This document shows, piece after piece, positions 9,040 to 17,037 of a stretch of DNA of 64,000 nucleotides. A model generated the notes under the pieces. It ran no database searches, had not been told where the DNA came from, and was given only the letters and a program-made list of their open reading frames with translations. Origin of the DNA: Pelagimonas sp. GTDB taxonomy: Bacteria; Pseudomonadota; Alphaproteobacteria; Rhodobacterales; Rhodobacteraceae. Position numbers and translations under genes: made by a program. The first letter of the stretch is position 1, and each line of letters opens with the position of its first letter. The stretch is from assembly GCA_025210345.1 (NCBI GenBank), contig JAOARX010000030.1, positions 62,001 to 126,000 on the forward strand, given 5' to 3'.

Positions 9040-10038
9040 TCAACCTGCCAGTTTCCGCATCATGGCTTCGAGCGGTCCACGGGAAAACCGGCGCGACCAT
9101 GCCCAGGTGTAGATCAGGCAAAGCCCGCAAAAGGCCAGACTATACAGGAATATCTGCGTGGCCGTCAGTGCGCCGTTCAACAGGCCCAGCCCCTCAAGCA
9201 ATCCCATACCCAGCAGGATATGGGCCAGATAGAGGGTCAGGCTTTGGCGTCCGCCCGTGGCCAACACCCGTGCCCATCTGCCGGTGTCACCGCGTGTCAG
9301 CGCCAAGATCAGGCCCAGAACCACCATGGCGCTGCCGGTCGCTGACAGAATATAGAAGGGCCCGGGCGGAATGGGGGCTGTGTTCAGAAGGTCTTGCAGG
9401 TCCCCCGCTGGGGCAAACCAGCCCGGGATCAGCCCACCCAGGGTCAGGGCCAGCCCGATGGTGATGAACTGCCGGGGGCGATGGTCGGCCCTCAGGTCCA
9501 GTTTGCCCAGCCCCATGCCTATCAGCATAAACGCCATCCACGGGAACACCGGGTGCCAGCCATTGAACAGACTGTGGCGCACAAAGCCGGGCAAAGTCCA
9601 GAAATCCGCATATGTCAGCGTGTCCCAGTCCCAGCCCTGATCATAGGAAAACCCAAGGTGCAGCGCCAGCGATCCAACGCTCAGGCAACCGCCCAGCCAG
9701 AACAGGGCCCGCGCTGAAAGCGTCAGCACGGGCAGGGCGCAAAGGAAATAGAGCGCGTAATAGTGCAGGATATCGGCATCGAATATCATGAGATTGATCA
9801 GGCCCACGACAAAGAGAAACGCGGCCCGTTTTAACACCGTAAGGGACCCGGGCTGGGCAAGGGACATGCCGATGCCCGCCAGAACCACAAACAACGCTGC
9901 GGCACGCCCCTCCATTGCATTGGTTAGGATCGAAACCGCACCCGAACCGGGGGCGACCTCGGCTGCGATGCGGAAGTTCACCAGCACCATGCCAAAAAAC
10001 GCGAGGAACCGCGCGATATCCAGACCGATCAACCGCAT
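9040..10038 (-). CDS. DUF418/acyltransferase-like membrane protein
   Basis: A 332-residue polytopic protein with about ten hydrophobic segments. It starts with MRLIGLDIARFLAFFGMVLVNF, which fits the LD-x-x-R-x-x-A-x-x-G-M signature of DUF418/DUF1624 proteins, and has the C-terminal GRQSLTLYLAH motif of the DUF418 domain. Relatives are linked to acyl transfer across membranes, but the substrate is unknown. It lies 3 nt after mtnP and 1 nt before the DUF2927 gene, inside the same operon. Confidence 0.72.
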   Translation of the reverse strand: MRLIGLDIARFLAFFGMVLVNFRIAAEVAPGSGAVSILTNAMEGRAAALFVVLAGIGMSLAQPGSLTVLKRAAFLFVVGLINLMIFDADILHYYALYFLCALPVLTLSARALFWLGGCLSVGSLALHLGFSYDQGWDWDTLTYADFWTLPGFVRHSLFNGWHPVFPWMAFMLIGMGLGKLDLRADHRPRQFITIGLALTLGGLIPGWFAPAGDLQDLLNTAPIPPGPFYILSATGSAMVVLGLILALTRGDTGRWARVLATGGRQSLTLYLAHILLGMGLLEGLGLLNGALTATQIFLYSLAFCGLCLIYTWAWSRRFSRGPLEAMMRKLAG

Positions 10039-10041
10039 GGG

Positions 10042-10914
10042 TCAGAGCACACGACCCGCCACGGCGTCGAGCTTGGCCAGCAAAGCCGCATCGCGTTTGT
10101 CCGGGGCGGTCATAATGGCGAACTCAAGCGCCCGGTCACAGCCATGCGGGCAGGGTGCGCGATCTGCACCCAGCAGAGCGGGCAGGCGGCGCACCATCTC
10201 GCGGCCTTTGTCGGCGTTGCCCATCAAGGTGCGGATGATCTCGTTGACGTCGACTTCGCCGTGGTCCGGATGCCAGCTGTCATAATCGGTCACCATGGCG
10301 ATGGAGGCATAGCAGATCTCGGCCTCGCGGGCCAGTTTGGCCTCGGGCATATTGGTCATGCCAATCACGTCGGCGCCCCAGTGTTCACGGTACATTTTCG
10401 ATTCCGCCAGGGTCGAAAACTGCGGCCCTTCCATCGCCAGATAGGTGCCCCCCGTGTGGATCTTGACCCCGGCCTGCTGCGCCGCGGTCAAACAGGCCTC
10501 TCCCAGACGCGGGCAGGTGGGATGCGCGACGCTGACATGGGCCACACAACCCGCCCCGAAAAAGCTTTTTTCGCGGGCGAAAGTGCGATCAATGAACTGA
10601 TCGACAACGACAAAATCCCCCGGCGCGTATTCTTCGCGGAACGATCCACAGGCGGAGACACTGATGATATCCGTCACGCCCAACCGTTTCAGCGCGTCAA
10701 TATTGGCGCGATAGGGAACCGTGGTCGGGCTGTGCACATGGCCGCGTCCGTGACGGGGCAGAAAGGCCATCTTTACACCGCCCAGCGTGCCGGTCAGGAT
10801 CTCGTCCGATGGGGTCCCCCAGGGGCTTTCGACCGTGGTCCAAGTGGCTTGTTCCAGTCCGTCGATCTCGTAGATCCCCGAACCACCGATCACACCGATC
10901 ATGGTTTGCGTCAT
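10042..10914 (-). CDS. mtnP: S-methyl-5'-thioadenosine phosphorylase
   Basis: A 290-residue enzyme that phosphorolyses methylthioadenosine to adenine and 5-methylthioribose-1-phosphate. IGVIGGSGIY is the N-terminal signature with the phosphate-binding GGSG. LPRHGRGH and GMTNMPEAKLAREAEICYASIAMVTDYD are the family core. The start at 10914 has a GGAGA site; an internal ATG at 10902 is possible. It is the first gene of the cluster that ends with apt. Confidence 0.95.
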   Translation of the reverse strand: MTQTMIGVIGGSGIYEIDGLEQATWTTVESPWGTPSDEILTGTLGGVKMAFLPRHGRGHVHSPTTVPYRANIDALKRLGVTDIISVSACGSFREEYAPGDFVVVDQFIDRTFAREKSFFGAGCVAHVSVAHPTCPRLGEACLTAAQQAGVKIHTGGTYLAMEGPQFSTLAESKMYREHWGADVIGMTNMPEAKLAREAEICYASIAMVTDYDSWHPDHGEVDVNEIIRTLMGNADKGREMVRRLPALLGADRAPCPHGCDRALEFAIMTAPDKRDAALLAKLDAVAGRVL

Positions 10915-11034
10915 AGCGTGCTGTCTCCAAAGCGATTTCCTTTAGATAGGCACGGGAAAGGGCCGTGTTCAACCGGCGCAGCGCACGGTCAAAGGCGTGA
11001 TCCGGCAACAGCGGCTGCCAGACCACATCTGAGG

Positions 11035-11439
11035 TTAGTTTCCAACCACGGTGACGCGCACATAGTCCCCGGTGTTGCCCCGGCCGTAGATCCGAACAAA
11101 GACAGTCGCCCCCCCACGCAGCAGATCCTGGCGCGCTTGTGGTTCGATGCTGCCATTCATCACCATCCGCTCCATCACGGCGCGGTTGTTGTAGTCGCTG
11201 AAAAAGGGATCCCATTCGTCACCGCGCTGCGAAATGCCGAACTTGTGGAAATTCGCCCGATCCTGACGCAGCACCTGCCATGGCTGGGTCAGACGCGCGC
11301 CCTTTGAGTTATACAGATCGTCCTGTCCGATGTACGCGACGTAGCTTCCGATGATATCGGCCGCCGAGGCGGGCAAGGCCGCGCCAAGCATACCGGAAAA
11401 GGCGACGGCCGTGCCAATTGCAAAGGCTTTGAGTTTCAT
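11035..11439 (-). CDS. Small secreted hypothetical protein
   Basis: A 134-residue protein with a clear signal peptide (MKLKAFAIGTAVAFSGMLGAALPASAA). The mature part contains a SYVAYIGQDDLYNSKGARL stretch and ends in a predicted beta-rich GDYVRVTVVGN segment. The start at 11439 follows GGAGGAC; a start 10 codons earlier is less likely. No family recognised. It probably acts in the periplasm, and is transcribed alone. Confidence 0.68.
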   Translation of the reverse strand: MKLKAFAIGTAVAFSGMLGAALPASAADIIGSYVAYIGQDDLYNSKGARLTQPWQVLRQDRANFHKFGISQRGDEWDPFFSDYNNRAVMERMVMNGSIEPQARQDLLRGGATVFVRIYGRGNTGDYVRVTVVGN

Positions 11440-11525
11440 GAAGTCCTCCTCGCTTTGATTGCTTGTCACAGGCCATTATCGCCCAAAATCGTCTTTGCTG
11501 CCATGATATGGTGCAGATTTAGAGC

Positions 11526-11897
11526 CTAGATCGAACAATCGGGCAACAGGGGAACGTGGCGCGCGCGCTCAGACATCAGTCGGCTGTGAGAGTACCCACG
11601 GGTCAAGGTGCTGGCCTCAAGCAAATCGGGGTGCTTTGCCAAAAACCGCGAAACATCTTCCGCGGGCGACGACATGCGTTCCGCAATGGTCGACAAGGCG
11701 GCAAACGTTATGGTCGCATTGTATTTTTCCTCGGCCCCGGCGCGCGCGGTCAACGCCCGTAGATGGGTGCAATAGGTGAAAAACGCGTGTTCGAAGGGGC
11801 GCGTGGCAAGCAGCAGATAGGCGGTTTTGACATGGGCGGCGTGATCGAAACTGGCGGGATCAAGCCGGTCATTCAGGAAATCCTCAAGCAGCGGCAT
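11526..11897 (-). CDS. Conserved hypothetical protein paired with an RHH gene
   Basis: A 123-residue soluble protein with FDHAAHVKTAYLLL near the N-terminus and KYNATITFAALSTIAER in the middle: a His-rich helix followed by an Asn/Thr helix. I do not recognise a named family. It starts 2 nt after the stop codon of the small ribbon-helix-helix gene at 11900-12145, so the two are surely cotranscribed. No Cys and no membrane segment. Confidence 0.65.
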   Translation of the reverse strand: MPLLEDFLNDRLDPASFDHAAHVKTAYLLLATRPFEHAFFTYCTHLRALTARAGAEEKYNATITFAALSTIAERMSSPAEDVSRFLAKHPDLLEASTLTRGYSHSRLMSERARHVPLLPDCSI

Positions 11898-11899
11898 AG

Positions 11900-12145
11900 T
11901 CAGTCGTCCTCTTTCGTGACGTGGCTGTCTGATGCGGTCAAATCAAGATCATAGACCTGTTTGAGCTGCGCGATTTTAAGCTGGGTTTCCTTGGAAAACG
12001 GCGCTTTGCCTTCAAAGCTGTGCAGCGCAATCGCTTCGACCAGTTCGGCGGTCGAAATCTCAAGATGTTCGGCCAGCCCCTTGAGAACCTTGAGCAGGCG
12101 TTTTTCCAGCCGCAGGCCGGTTTGGATGCGTTCAATCTTTTTCAT
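11900..12145 (-). CDS. Small ribbon-helix-helix-like protein
   Basis: An 81-residue basic protein. The N-terminus (MKKIERIQTGLRLEKRLLKVLKGLAE with following HLEISTAELVE) fits a beta-strand plus two helices as in ribbon-helix-helix DNA-binding proteins. The ATG at 12145 is preferred over a GTG three codons earlier. It is immediately upstream of the 123-residue unknown gene. It could be an autoregulator of the pair; assignment rests on pattern only. Confidence 0.62.
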   Translation of the reverse strand: MKKIERIQTGLRLEKRLLKVLKGLAEHLEISTAELVEAIALHSFEGKAPFSKETQLKIAQLKQVYDLDLTASDSHVTKEDD

Positions 12146-12298
12146 ATGACGCACCTAGGTACCAAGATAGAGATTCGCAAGGATATACGCAAGAATGCCG
12201 TGCATCTTAACCAAAGCCTGCTATAAGCGCGCCAAACGCGGATTCTGCGGCGCAGAAGACGACAGGACTGTCGTGCCGCATGCAATAAGGACAATCTG

Positions 12299-13933
12299 AT
12301 GCCCAAAGCGCTTTTGGCGAGTTTCGCCAGCCGTATGGAAAAGCCAGATCTCTCGCTGGCCAATGACGAAAAACTGACGCCGTCGCGTCTGAAAACCGAA
12401 ATTCTGGCTGGTCTGACCGTTGCGCTTGCACTGGTGCCCGAAGCGGTCGCCTTTGCCTTTGTGGCGGGGGTGCATCCGCTGGTTGGGCTATACGCGGCCT
12501 TTCTTGTCGGGCTGGTGACGGCGCTGATCGGTGGTCGCCCCGGGATGATTTCCGGTGCGACCGGGGCGCTTGCGGTCGTCATGGTGGCCCTGGTGGCCCA
12601 GCACGGGGTCGAGTACCTGTTCGCAACGGTTGTGTTGATGGGGATTTTGCAGGTCACTGCCGGGGTTCTGGGCTGGGGTAAATTCATCCGCCTTGTGCCG
12701 CACCCGGTGATGCTGGGATTTGTGAACGGCTTGGCCATCGTGATTTTCCTTGCACAAATGACCCAGTTCAAAGTGCCCGGCACGGTCGAAGCGGCGGGCC
12801 ATGGTGCCGGCGGCGGCGAGTGGCTGTCCGGCCTGCCACTGATGATGATGCTGGGGCTGACGGGCCTGACCATGCTGATCATCTGGGGCATGCCCAAAGT
12901 GTCCAAGATCGTGCCCGCCCCGCTGGCTGGCATTGCCATTGTCGCGGCGATTGTGATCGGTTTCGGCCTGGATGTGCCGCGTGTCGGCGATATGGCGTCG
13001 ATCAAAGGCGGGCTGCCTGCGTTCCACATCCCCTCGGTTCCGCTGACGTGGGAAACGCTTGAGATCATCCTGCCTTATTCCGTCATTCTTGCGGCCATTG
13101 GCTTGATTGAATCCTTGCTGACGCTCAACCTTGTCGGGGAAATGACCGGCAAGCGCGGCGGGGCAAGCCAGGAATGCGTGGCCCAGGGCGCGTCGAACAT
13201 CCTGACCGGCTTTTTCGGCGGCATGGGCGGTTGTGCGATGATCGGCCAGTCGATGATCAACGTAAAGTCCGGGGCGCGGACACGGATTGCCGGGATTGCA
13301 GCCGCGCTGTTCCTGCTGTGCTTTATCCTGTTTGCCTCTCCCTTGATCGAGCTCATCCCGCTGGCGGCGCTGGTGGGGGTCATGTTCATGGTGGTGATCG
13401 GGACCTTCGCCTGGAACTCGCTCAAGATCCTGACCAAGGTGCCGCTGACCGACGCCTTTGTGATCTTGTTGGTGACGGTGGTGACCGTGCTCGAAGACCT
13501 CGCGGTGGCGGTGGTCGTGGGGGTGATTGTTTCGGCGCTGGCCTATGCGTGGCAAAACGCGACGCGCATCACGGCGACAAAGCATGAATCGCGCACCGAA
13601 AAAGGCGCACAGGTCTATGAAATCCACGGGCCGTTGTTCTTTGGGTCAGCAGACGGGTTCACCGAGCTGTTCGAGATCGACAAAGATCCGGATTCGGTGA
13701 TCATCGACTTTGCCGACAGCCGCGTGGCGGATCAGTCCGCCCTGCAAGCCATCGAAGCCGTGGCCGGGAAATACGAGGCCGCAGGCAAAAAGATCCAGCT
13801 GCGCCACCTGTCGCGCGATTGCCACCAGCTGCTGACAAAGGCCGGTCACCTGATGATCGACAGCGACGATGACCCCGAATATGAGGTCGCCGTGGACTAT
13901 CATGTCCGCACCGGTATTCTGGGCGGCCACTAA
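12299..13933 (+). CDS. SulP-family anion transporter with STAS domain
   Basis: A 544-residue SulP (SLC26-type) inner-membrane transporter. About twelve hydrophobic segments span residues 35-410, beginning with the family start (LTVALALVPEAVAFAFVAGVHPLVGLYAAF), and there is a cytoplasmic STAS domain at about 440-530. Substrates in the family include sulfate, bicarbonate and dicarboxylates; none can be assigned here. An AAGGA site lies 8 nt before the start. A strong terminator follows at 13940. Transcribed alone, against the neighbouring minus-strand genes. Confidence 0.9.
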   Translation: MPKALLASFASRMEKPDLSLANDEKLTPSRLKTEILAGLTVALALVPEAVAFAFVAGVHPLVGLYAAFLVGLVTALIGGRPGMISGATGALAVVMVALVAQHGVEYLFATVVLMGILQVTAGVLGWGKFIRLVPHPVMLGFVNGLAIVIFLAQMTQFKVPGTVEAAGHGAGGGEWLSGLPLMMMLGLTGLTMLIIWGMPKVSKIVPAPLAGIAIVAAIVIGFGLDVPRVGDMASIKGGLPAFHIPSVPLTWETLEIILPYSVILAAIGLIESLLTLNLVGEMTGKRGGASQECVAQGASNILTGFFGGMGGCAMIGQSMINVKSGARTRIAGIAAALFLLCFILFASPLIELIPLAALVGVMFMVVIGTFAWNSLKILTKVPLTDAFVILLVTVVTVLEDLAVAVVVGVIVSALAYAWQNATRITATKHESRTEKGAQVYEIHGPLFFGSADGFTELFEIDKDPDSVIIDFADSRVADQSALQAIEAVAGKYEAAGKKIQLRHLSRDCHQLLTKAGHLMIDSDDDPEYEVAVDYHVRTGILGGH

Positions 13934-13939
13934 CGCACC

Positions 13940-13967
13940 AAAGCCCCGCCAATTGGCGGGGCTTTTT
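13940..13967. terminator. Bidirectional terminator after the SulP gene
   Basis: AAAGCCCCGCC / GGCGGGGCTTT with an AATT loop and a T5 run. It lies between the SulP gene and the convergent acetyltransferase gene. Confidence 0.87.
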
Positions 13968-13973
13968 CGTGGG

Positions 13974-14606
13974 CTAACGGGCGAGATCCTCGAATTTCCC
14001 GCTTTGAATCGCGTCCAGATTGGCGTTGATTTTGTCGTCGGGCCAATCCCACCACGCCAGATCCAACAAACGGGTGATGGTTTCGGGATCAAAACGAAAG
14101 CGATCGACCTTGCCGGGGGTCCCGGTGACAATGGCATAGGGGGGGATCGTGCCACGCACCACCGCGCCTGCGCCGATGATCGCCCCATGCCCGATGCGGG
14201 CGCCGGGTAAGACCTGCGCACCATGGCCCAGCCAGACATCGTGGCCGATGACCGTATCGCGATGATCCGGCTGGAACCCCGCGCGCGCTGTTTCATCAAA
14301 GATGGCAAAGGGATAACAGCTTAGCCCCTGCATCGCGTGATTGGCGGAAGAGGTGAGAAAACGCACCCCATGGGCGATCTGGCAGAACTTGCCGATGGTC
14401 AGCCGCTCTTGTGAAAAGGGAAACAAATAGGGCGCAAGCCTGCCGACCCAGTCAGCCGGAGGGTCGAAGTCGGACGCATATGTATAGGCCCCCACCTCCA
14501 TCCGGGGATGCGCCGCGACATTGGCCAGAAAGACGGTGCCCAGATGCGGCGTGCCATCGGGCAACACGATCGGATGGGTGCAGGTGGGATCGGGAAGGCG
14601 GGTCAT
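13974..14606 (-). CDS. CatB/Vat-like hexapeptide O-acetyltransferase
   Basis: A 210-residue xenobiotic-acetyltransferase-type protein. The left-handed beta-helix repeats are visible as IGHDVWLGHGAQVLPGARIG then HGAIIGAGAVVRGTIPPYAI, with His in GHDVWLG as the usual catalytic base. The C-terminal WWDWPDDKI motif is shared by CatB and Vat enzymes. Relatives O-acetylate streptogramins, chloramphenicol or sugars; chromosomal Rhodobacteraceae copies are not proven resistance genes. Convergent with the SulP gene. Confidence 0.88.
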   Translation of the reverse strand: MTRLPDPTCTHPIVLPDGTPHLGTVFLANVAAHPRMEVGAYTYASDFDPPADWVGRLAPYLFPFSQERLTIGKFCQIAHGVRFLTSSANHAMQGLSCYPFAIFDETARAGFQPDHRDTVIGHDVWLGHGAQVLPGARIGHGAIIGAGAVVRGTIPPYAIVTGTPGKVDRFRFDPETITRLLDLAWWDWPDDKINANLDAIQSGKFEDLAR

Positions 14607-14741
14607 GTGACCTCCTTTGAAAACAGGTTGGTTTTTCAGGTTCTCAAAGGTTCTGGTTCACGGCGCCCTCCATCAGCTTGGGTTTGCGTAGCAGGGGGCG
14701 CCGTCTGCGTCTAGGCAGGTATTCCTGCCCTGCCGGGCCTC

Positions 14742-15347
14742 TCACTCGCCGGGGCGCTGGAGCGAAAACACCTCGCGCACGACGGTATAATCGCGATAGC
14801 CAAGCCGGGACAGGGGTTGGAATTTGGTGACATCGAACATCCCCTCGACCATGCAATCTTCGCGCATGTGGACCCCCGTGACCTCACCAAAGACCGCATA
14901 ATTGGCCTCACCTTCCAGTTTGAGGATCTGGGTGACCTTGCATTCCAAAGACGCAGGCGCCTGCGCCAGACGTGCGCAGCTGATGGTTGCGCATTCGGCT
15001 TTTTCCAAACCGGCGTGGTCGAATTCATCGATGTCGCGGTCATAGGTGCCCGAGGTCAGGTTCATGGCATCGCGCATGGCGTATTCCACCACGTTGACGC
15101 AGAAAACACCGGTTTCGCGCAATTGTGCCACGCTGTCCTTGGTGCCGTCGCGGTCATCCTTGGCAGAGGTTGAGGCAAACATGACCTGCGGCGGGACATA
15201 GGCGACCGCATTGAAAAAGGAATAGGGGGCGATGTTGTCGTGACCATCCGCCCCACGGGTCGAGATCCAGCCGATCGGGCGCGGGGTGACGATGGCGTTA
15301 AAGGGATTATGAGGCAGGCCGTGGCCTTCACTTGGGCGATAAAACAT
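14742..15347 (-). CDS. Flavin reductase-like FMN-binding oxidoreductase
   Basis: A 201-residue protein with the flavin reductase-like fold. PRPIGWISTRGADGHDNIAPYSFFNAVAYVPP contains the conserved FMN-binding P-[RK]-P-I-[GA]-[WL]-[IV]-[ST] and N-x-APYSFFN motifs. Proteins of this subtype bind FMN tightly; few have known substrates. It differs from the HpaC-type flavin reductase at 58707. It is transcribed away from the acetyltransferase at 15413. Confidence 0.85.
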   Translation of the reverse strand: MFYRPSEGHGLPHNPFNAIVTPRPIGWISTRGADGHDNIAPYSFFNAVAYVPPQVMFASTSAKDDRDGTKDSVAQLRETGVFCVNVVEYAMRDAMNLTSGTYDRDIDEFDHAGLEKAECATISCARLAQAPASLECKVTQILKLEGEANYAVFGEVTGVHMREDCMVEGMFDVTKFQPLSRLGYRDYTVVREVFSLQRPGE

Positions 15348-15412
15348 CCCGGGTCTCCTGTTTGCGCAGCGTCGGGCCGCGTGATACGCCCTTTTTGCAT
15401 AAATTCACGGGG

Positions 15413-15904
15413 GTGCAACTGTTTACGCTGGCACAAGAAACCGCAGAGGACTGGTGGGAGGTCGAAGCCCTCTTTGATCTGTCCTTTGCCCCGGGGCGCA
15501 CGGCTCTGTCGTCTTACCGGTTGCGCGAAGACGTGCCACCGGTGGCCGAGCTGTGTCGCGTGGCGCGCGACGAATCGGGCATATTGGGCGGCGCCATCCG
15601 CTATTGGCCGGTGCAGGTGGGTGGGGCGCAGGTGCTGTTGCTGGGGCCGGTTGCCGTCCACCCGACGGCCCAGGGCGAGGGCCTGGGCGCGGCGCTCATC
15701 CGCGACACGGTTGCCCGGGCGCAGGAAAACGGGTTTGCCCGGATCTTGTTGGTTGGGGATGAACCCTATTACAGCCGCTTTGGCTTTCGGCGGTTGCACG
15801 GTGTGACCATGCCACCTCCGACCAACCCGGATCGCGTGCTGGGGCTGGATCTTGTCCCGAACGCCTGGGAGGCGATCACAGGCAGCGTCCAGCGGACCCC
15901 TTGA
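15413..15904 (+). CDS. GNAT-family N-acetyltransferase
   Basis: About 163 residues from a GTG at 15413 preceded by a G-rich tract; an ATG at 15332 would overlap the divergent flavoprotein gene by 16 bp and is less likely. Motif A of GNAT is clear: LLGPVAVHPTAQGEGLGAALI binds acetyl-CoA, followed by YYSRFGF, typical of the YhbS-like subgroup that precedes the C-terminal beta-strand. The acetyl acceptor is unknown. The EcsC-type gene follows 45 nt downstream. Confidence 0.8.
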   Translation: MQLFTLAQETAEDWWEVEALFDLSFAPGRTALSSYRLREDVPPVAELCRVARDESGILGGAIRYWPVQVGGAQVLLLGPVAVHPTAQGEGLGAALIRDTVARAQENGFARILLVGDEPYYSRFGFRRLHGVTMPPPTNPDRVLGLDLVPNAWEAITGSVQRTP

Positions 15905-15949
15905 ACCGCGGCCCCTCAGCGCGCATCTTCCATAGGGAAAGGACCCCAG

Positions 15950-16750
15950 ATGCCGCATTCCTCTGACCAGATGACCCTTGTCCCGTTCACCCCTGCGGAT
16001 CATGCGCAGATCGCCCAATTGGCGCGGCGCCACCGTGGGGCAGGCAACCTGGGCATGCAGGTTCTCAACCTTGTGGGGGGGCAGGCCGAGAACCTGTTGG
16101 AACGGCTGCCAGACACGGCCAAAGATGGGCTGGAACGCGCGACTGTGCGCGCCTTAGAGACAGCGTTTCAGGCGGCGCGGCAATCGCGGCGTGTGATGCC
16201 GGATCAAAAACCCTGGTTAAACACGGTGGTGGCCTCGGCGATGGGCGCTGCCGGAGGGGCAGGGGGGCTGCCTTCGGCCCTGGCGGAACTGCCTGTCACC
16301 ACGACGGTCTTGCTGCGCGCAATCCAGGGGATTGCCGCTGAACACGGGTTCGACCCGGCAGATCCCGAGATCGCCAAAGAATGTCTGACGGTGTTTGCCT
16401 CGGCCGGGCCTCTGGCCTCGGATGATGGGGCAGACATGGCGTTTCTATCGGCGCGCGTCACCCTGACGGGGGCAACGGTTCATGGCATCATCGCCCGCAT
16501 TGCCCCACGATTGTCGGCGGTTCTGGGGCAGAAACTGGCGGCGCAAACAGTTCCGATCCTGGGGGCAGCCGCCGGGGTCGCGACGAACTATGCCTACACG
16601 AGCTATTACCAGGAAATGGCTCATGTGCATTTTGGTCTTTTGGCGGTGTCGCAGCGGTCCTGCCAGCCGCGCGCACAGGTTTTAGAGGCCTTCGAAGAGG
16701 CGCTTGCGGGCTCTCAACCAATTTCCCGAAAAAAATCTTTATCGTGTTAA
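15950..16750 (+). CDS. EcsC-family protein
   Basis: A 266-residue protein with the EcsC domain (residues about 30-250): a Gly/Ala-rich helix (SAMGAAGGAGGLPSALAELPVTTTVLLRAI) and the conserved C-terminal YTSYYQEMAHVHFGLL. Named after a protein encoded with a Bacillus ABC exporter, its molecular function remains unknown. The Gly-rich segment may associate with membrane. A GAAAGGA site precedes the start. It probably forms a pair with the GNAT gene upstream. Confidence 0.85.
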   Translation: MPHSSDQMTLVPFTPADHAQIAQLARRHRGAGNLGMQVLNLVGGQAENLLERLPDTAKDGLERATVRALETAFQAARQSRRVMPDQKPWLNTVVASAMGAAGGAGGLPSALAELPVTTTVLLRAIQGIAAEHGFDPADPEIAKECLTVFASAGPLASDDGADMAFLSARVTLTGATVHGIIARIAPRLSAVLGQKLAAQTVPILGAAAGVATNYAYTSYYQEMAHVHFGLLAVSQRSCQPRAQVLEAFEEALAGSQPISRKKSLSC

Positions 16751-17037
16751 CCGACTGCTAAGGTTAATATTTTAACCAAGACACATCCGGAGAAAAACTC
16801 TCCGTGAGCGAACGGCCCGCCCGCGATTTCGGCGTCTGTGTCTGGTGAAAAGCCAATACGGCATGGTTTCGGGAAATGGGTCAGTGTCGATATAGAACGT
16901 ATTGACACAGCTTCGTGCCAAAACGGCTTGGGGCACAGCATATCTCGGTGCTTGTACAACCGGCTGCGGGTGAAATTCCGCAGCCGGTTTGCATTTGTGC
17001 TGTTTGCAATCGTGGCAGGCCGCGCGCTTAACCGGCG
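16751..17037. other. Intergenic region with two hairpins
   Basis: 287 bp between the convergent EcsC-type and ptsP genes. It holds a small hairpin (CGGAGA / TCTCCG, about 16788-16804) and a strong 12-bp hairpin at 16958-16989 (AACCGGCTGCGG / CCGCAGCCGGTT). Neither has a clean T-run. A TTGACA hexamer occurs at about 16910, between them, without an obvious -10. I see no convincing open frame; a small RNA ending at the second hairpin is possible but unproven. Confidence 0.4.

Noticed and set aside
13974-14606. Acquired antibiotic resistance gene (Vat/CatB)
   Set aside because: Hexapeptide acetyltransferases of this type are common chromosomal genes in Rhodobacteraceae, composition matches the neighbours, and no mobile element is near.
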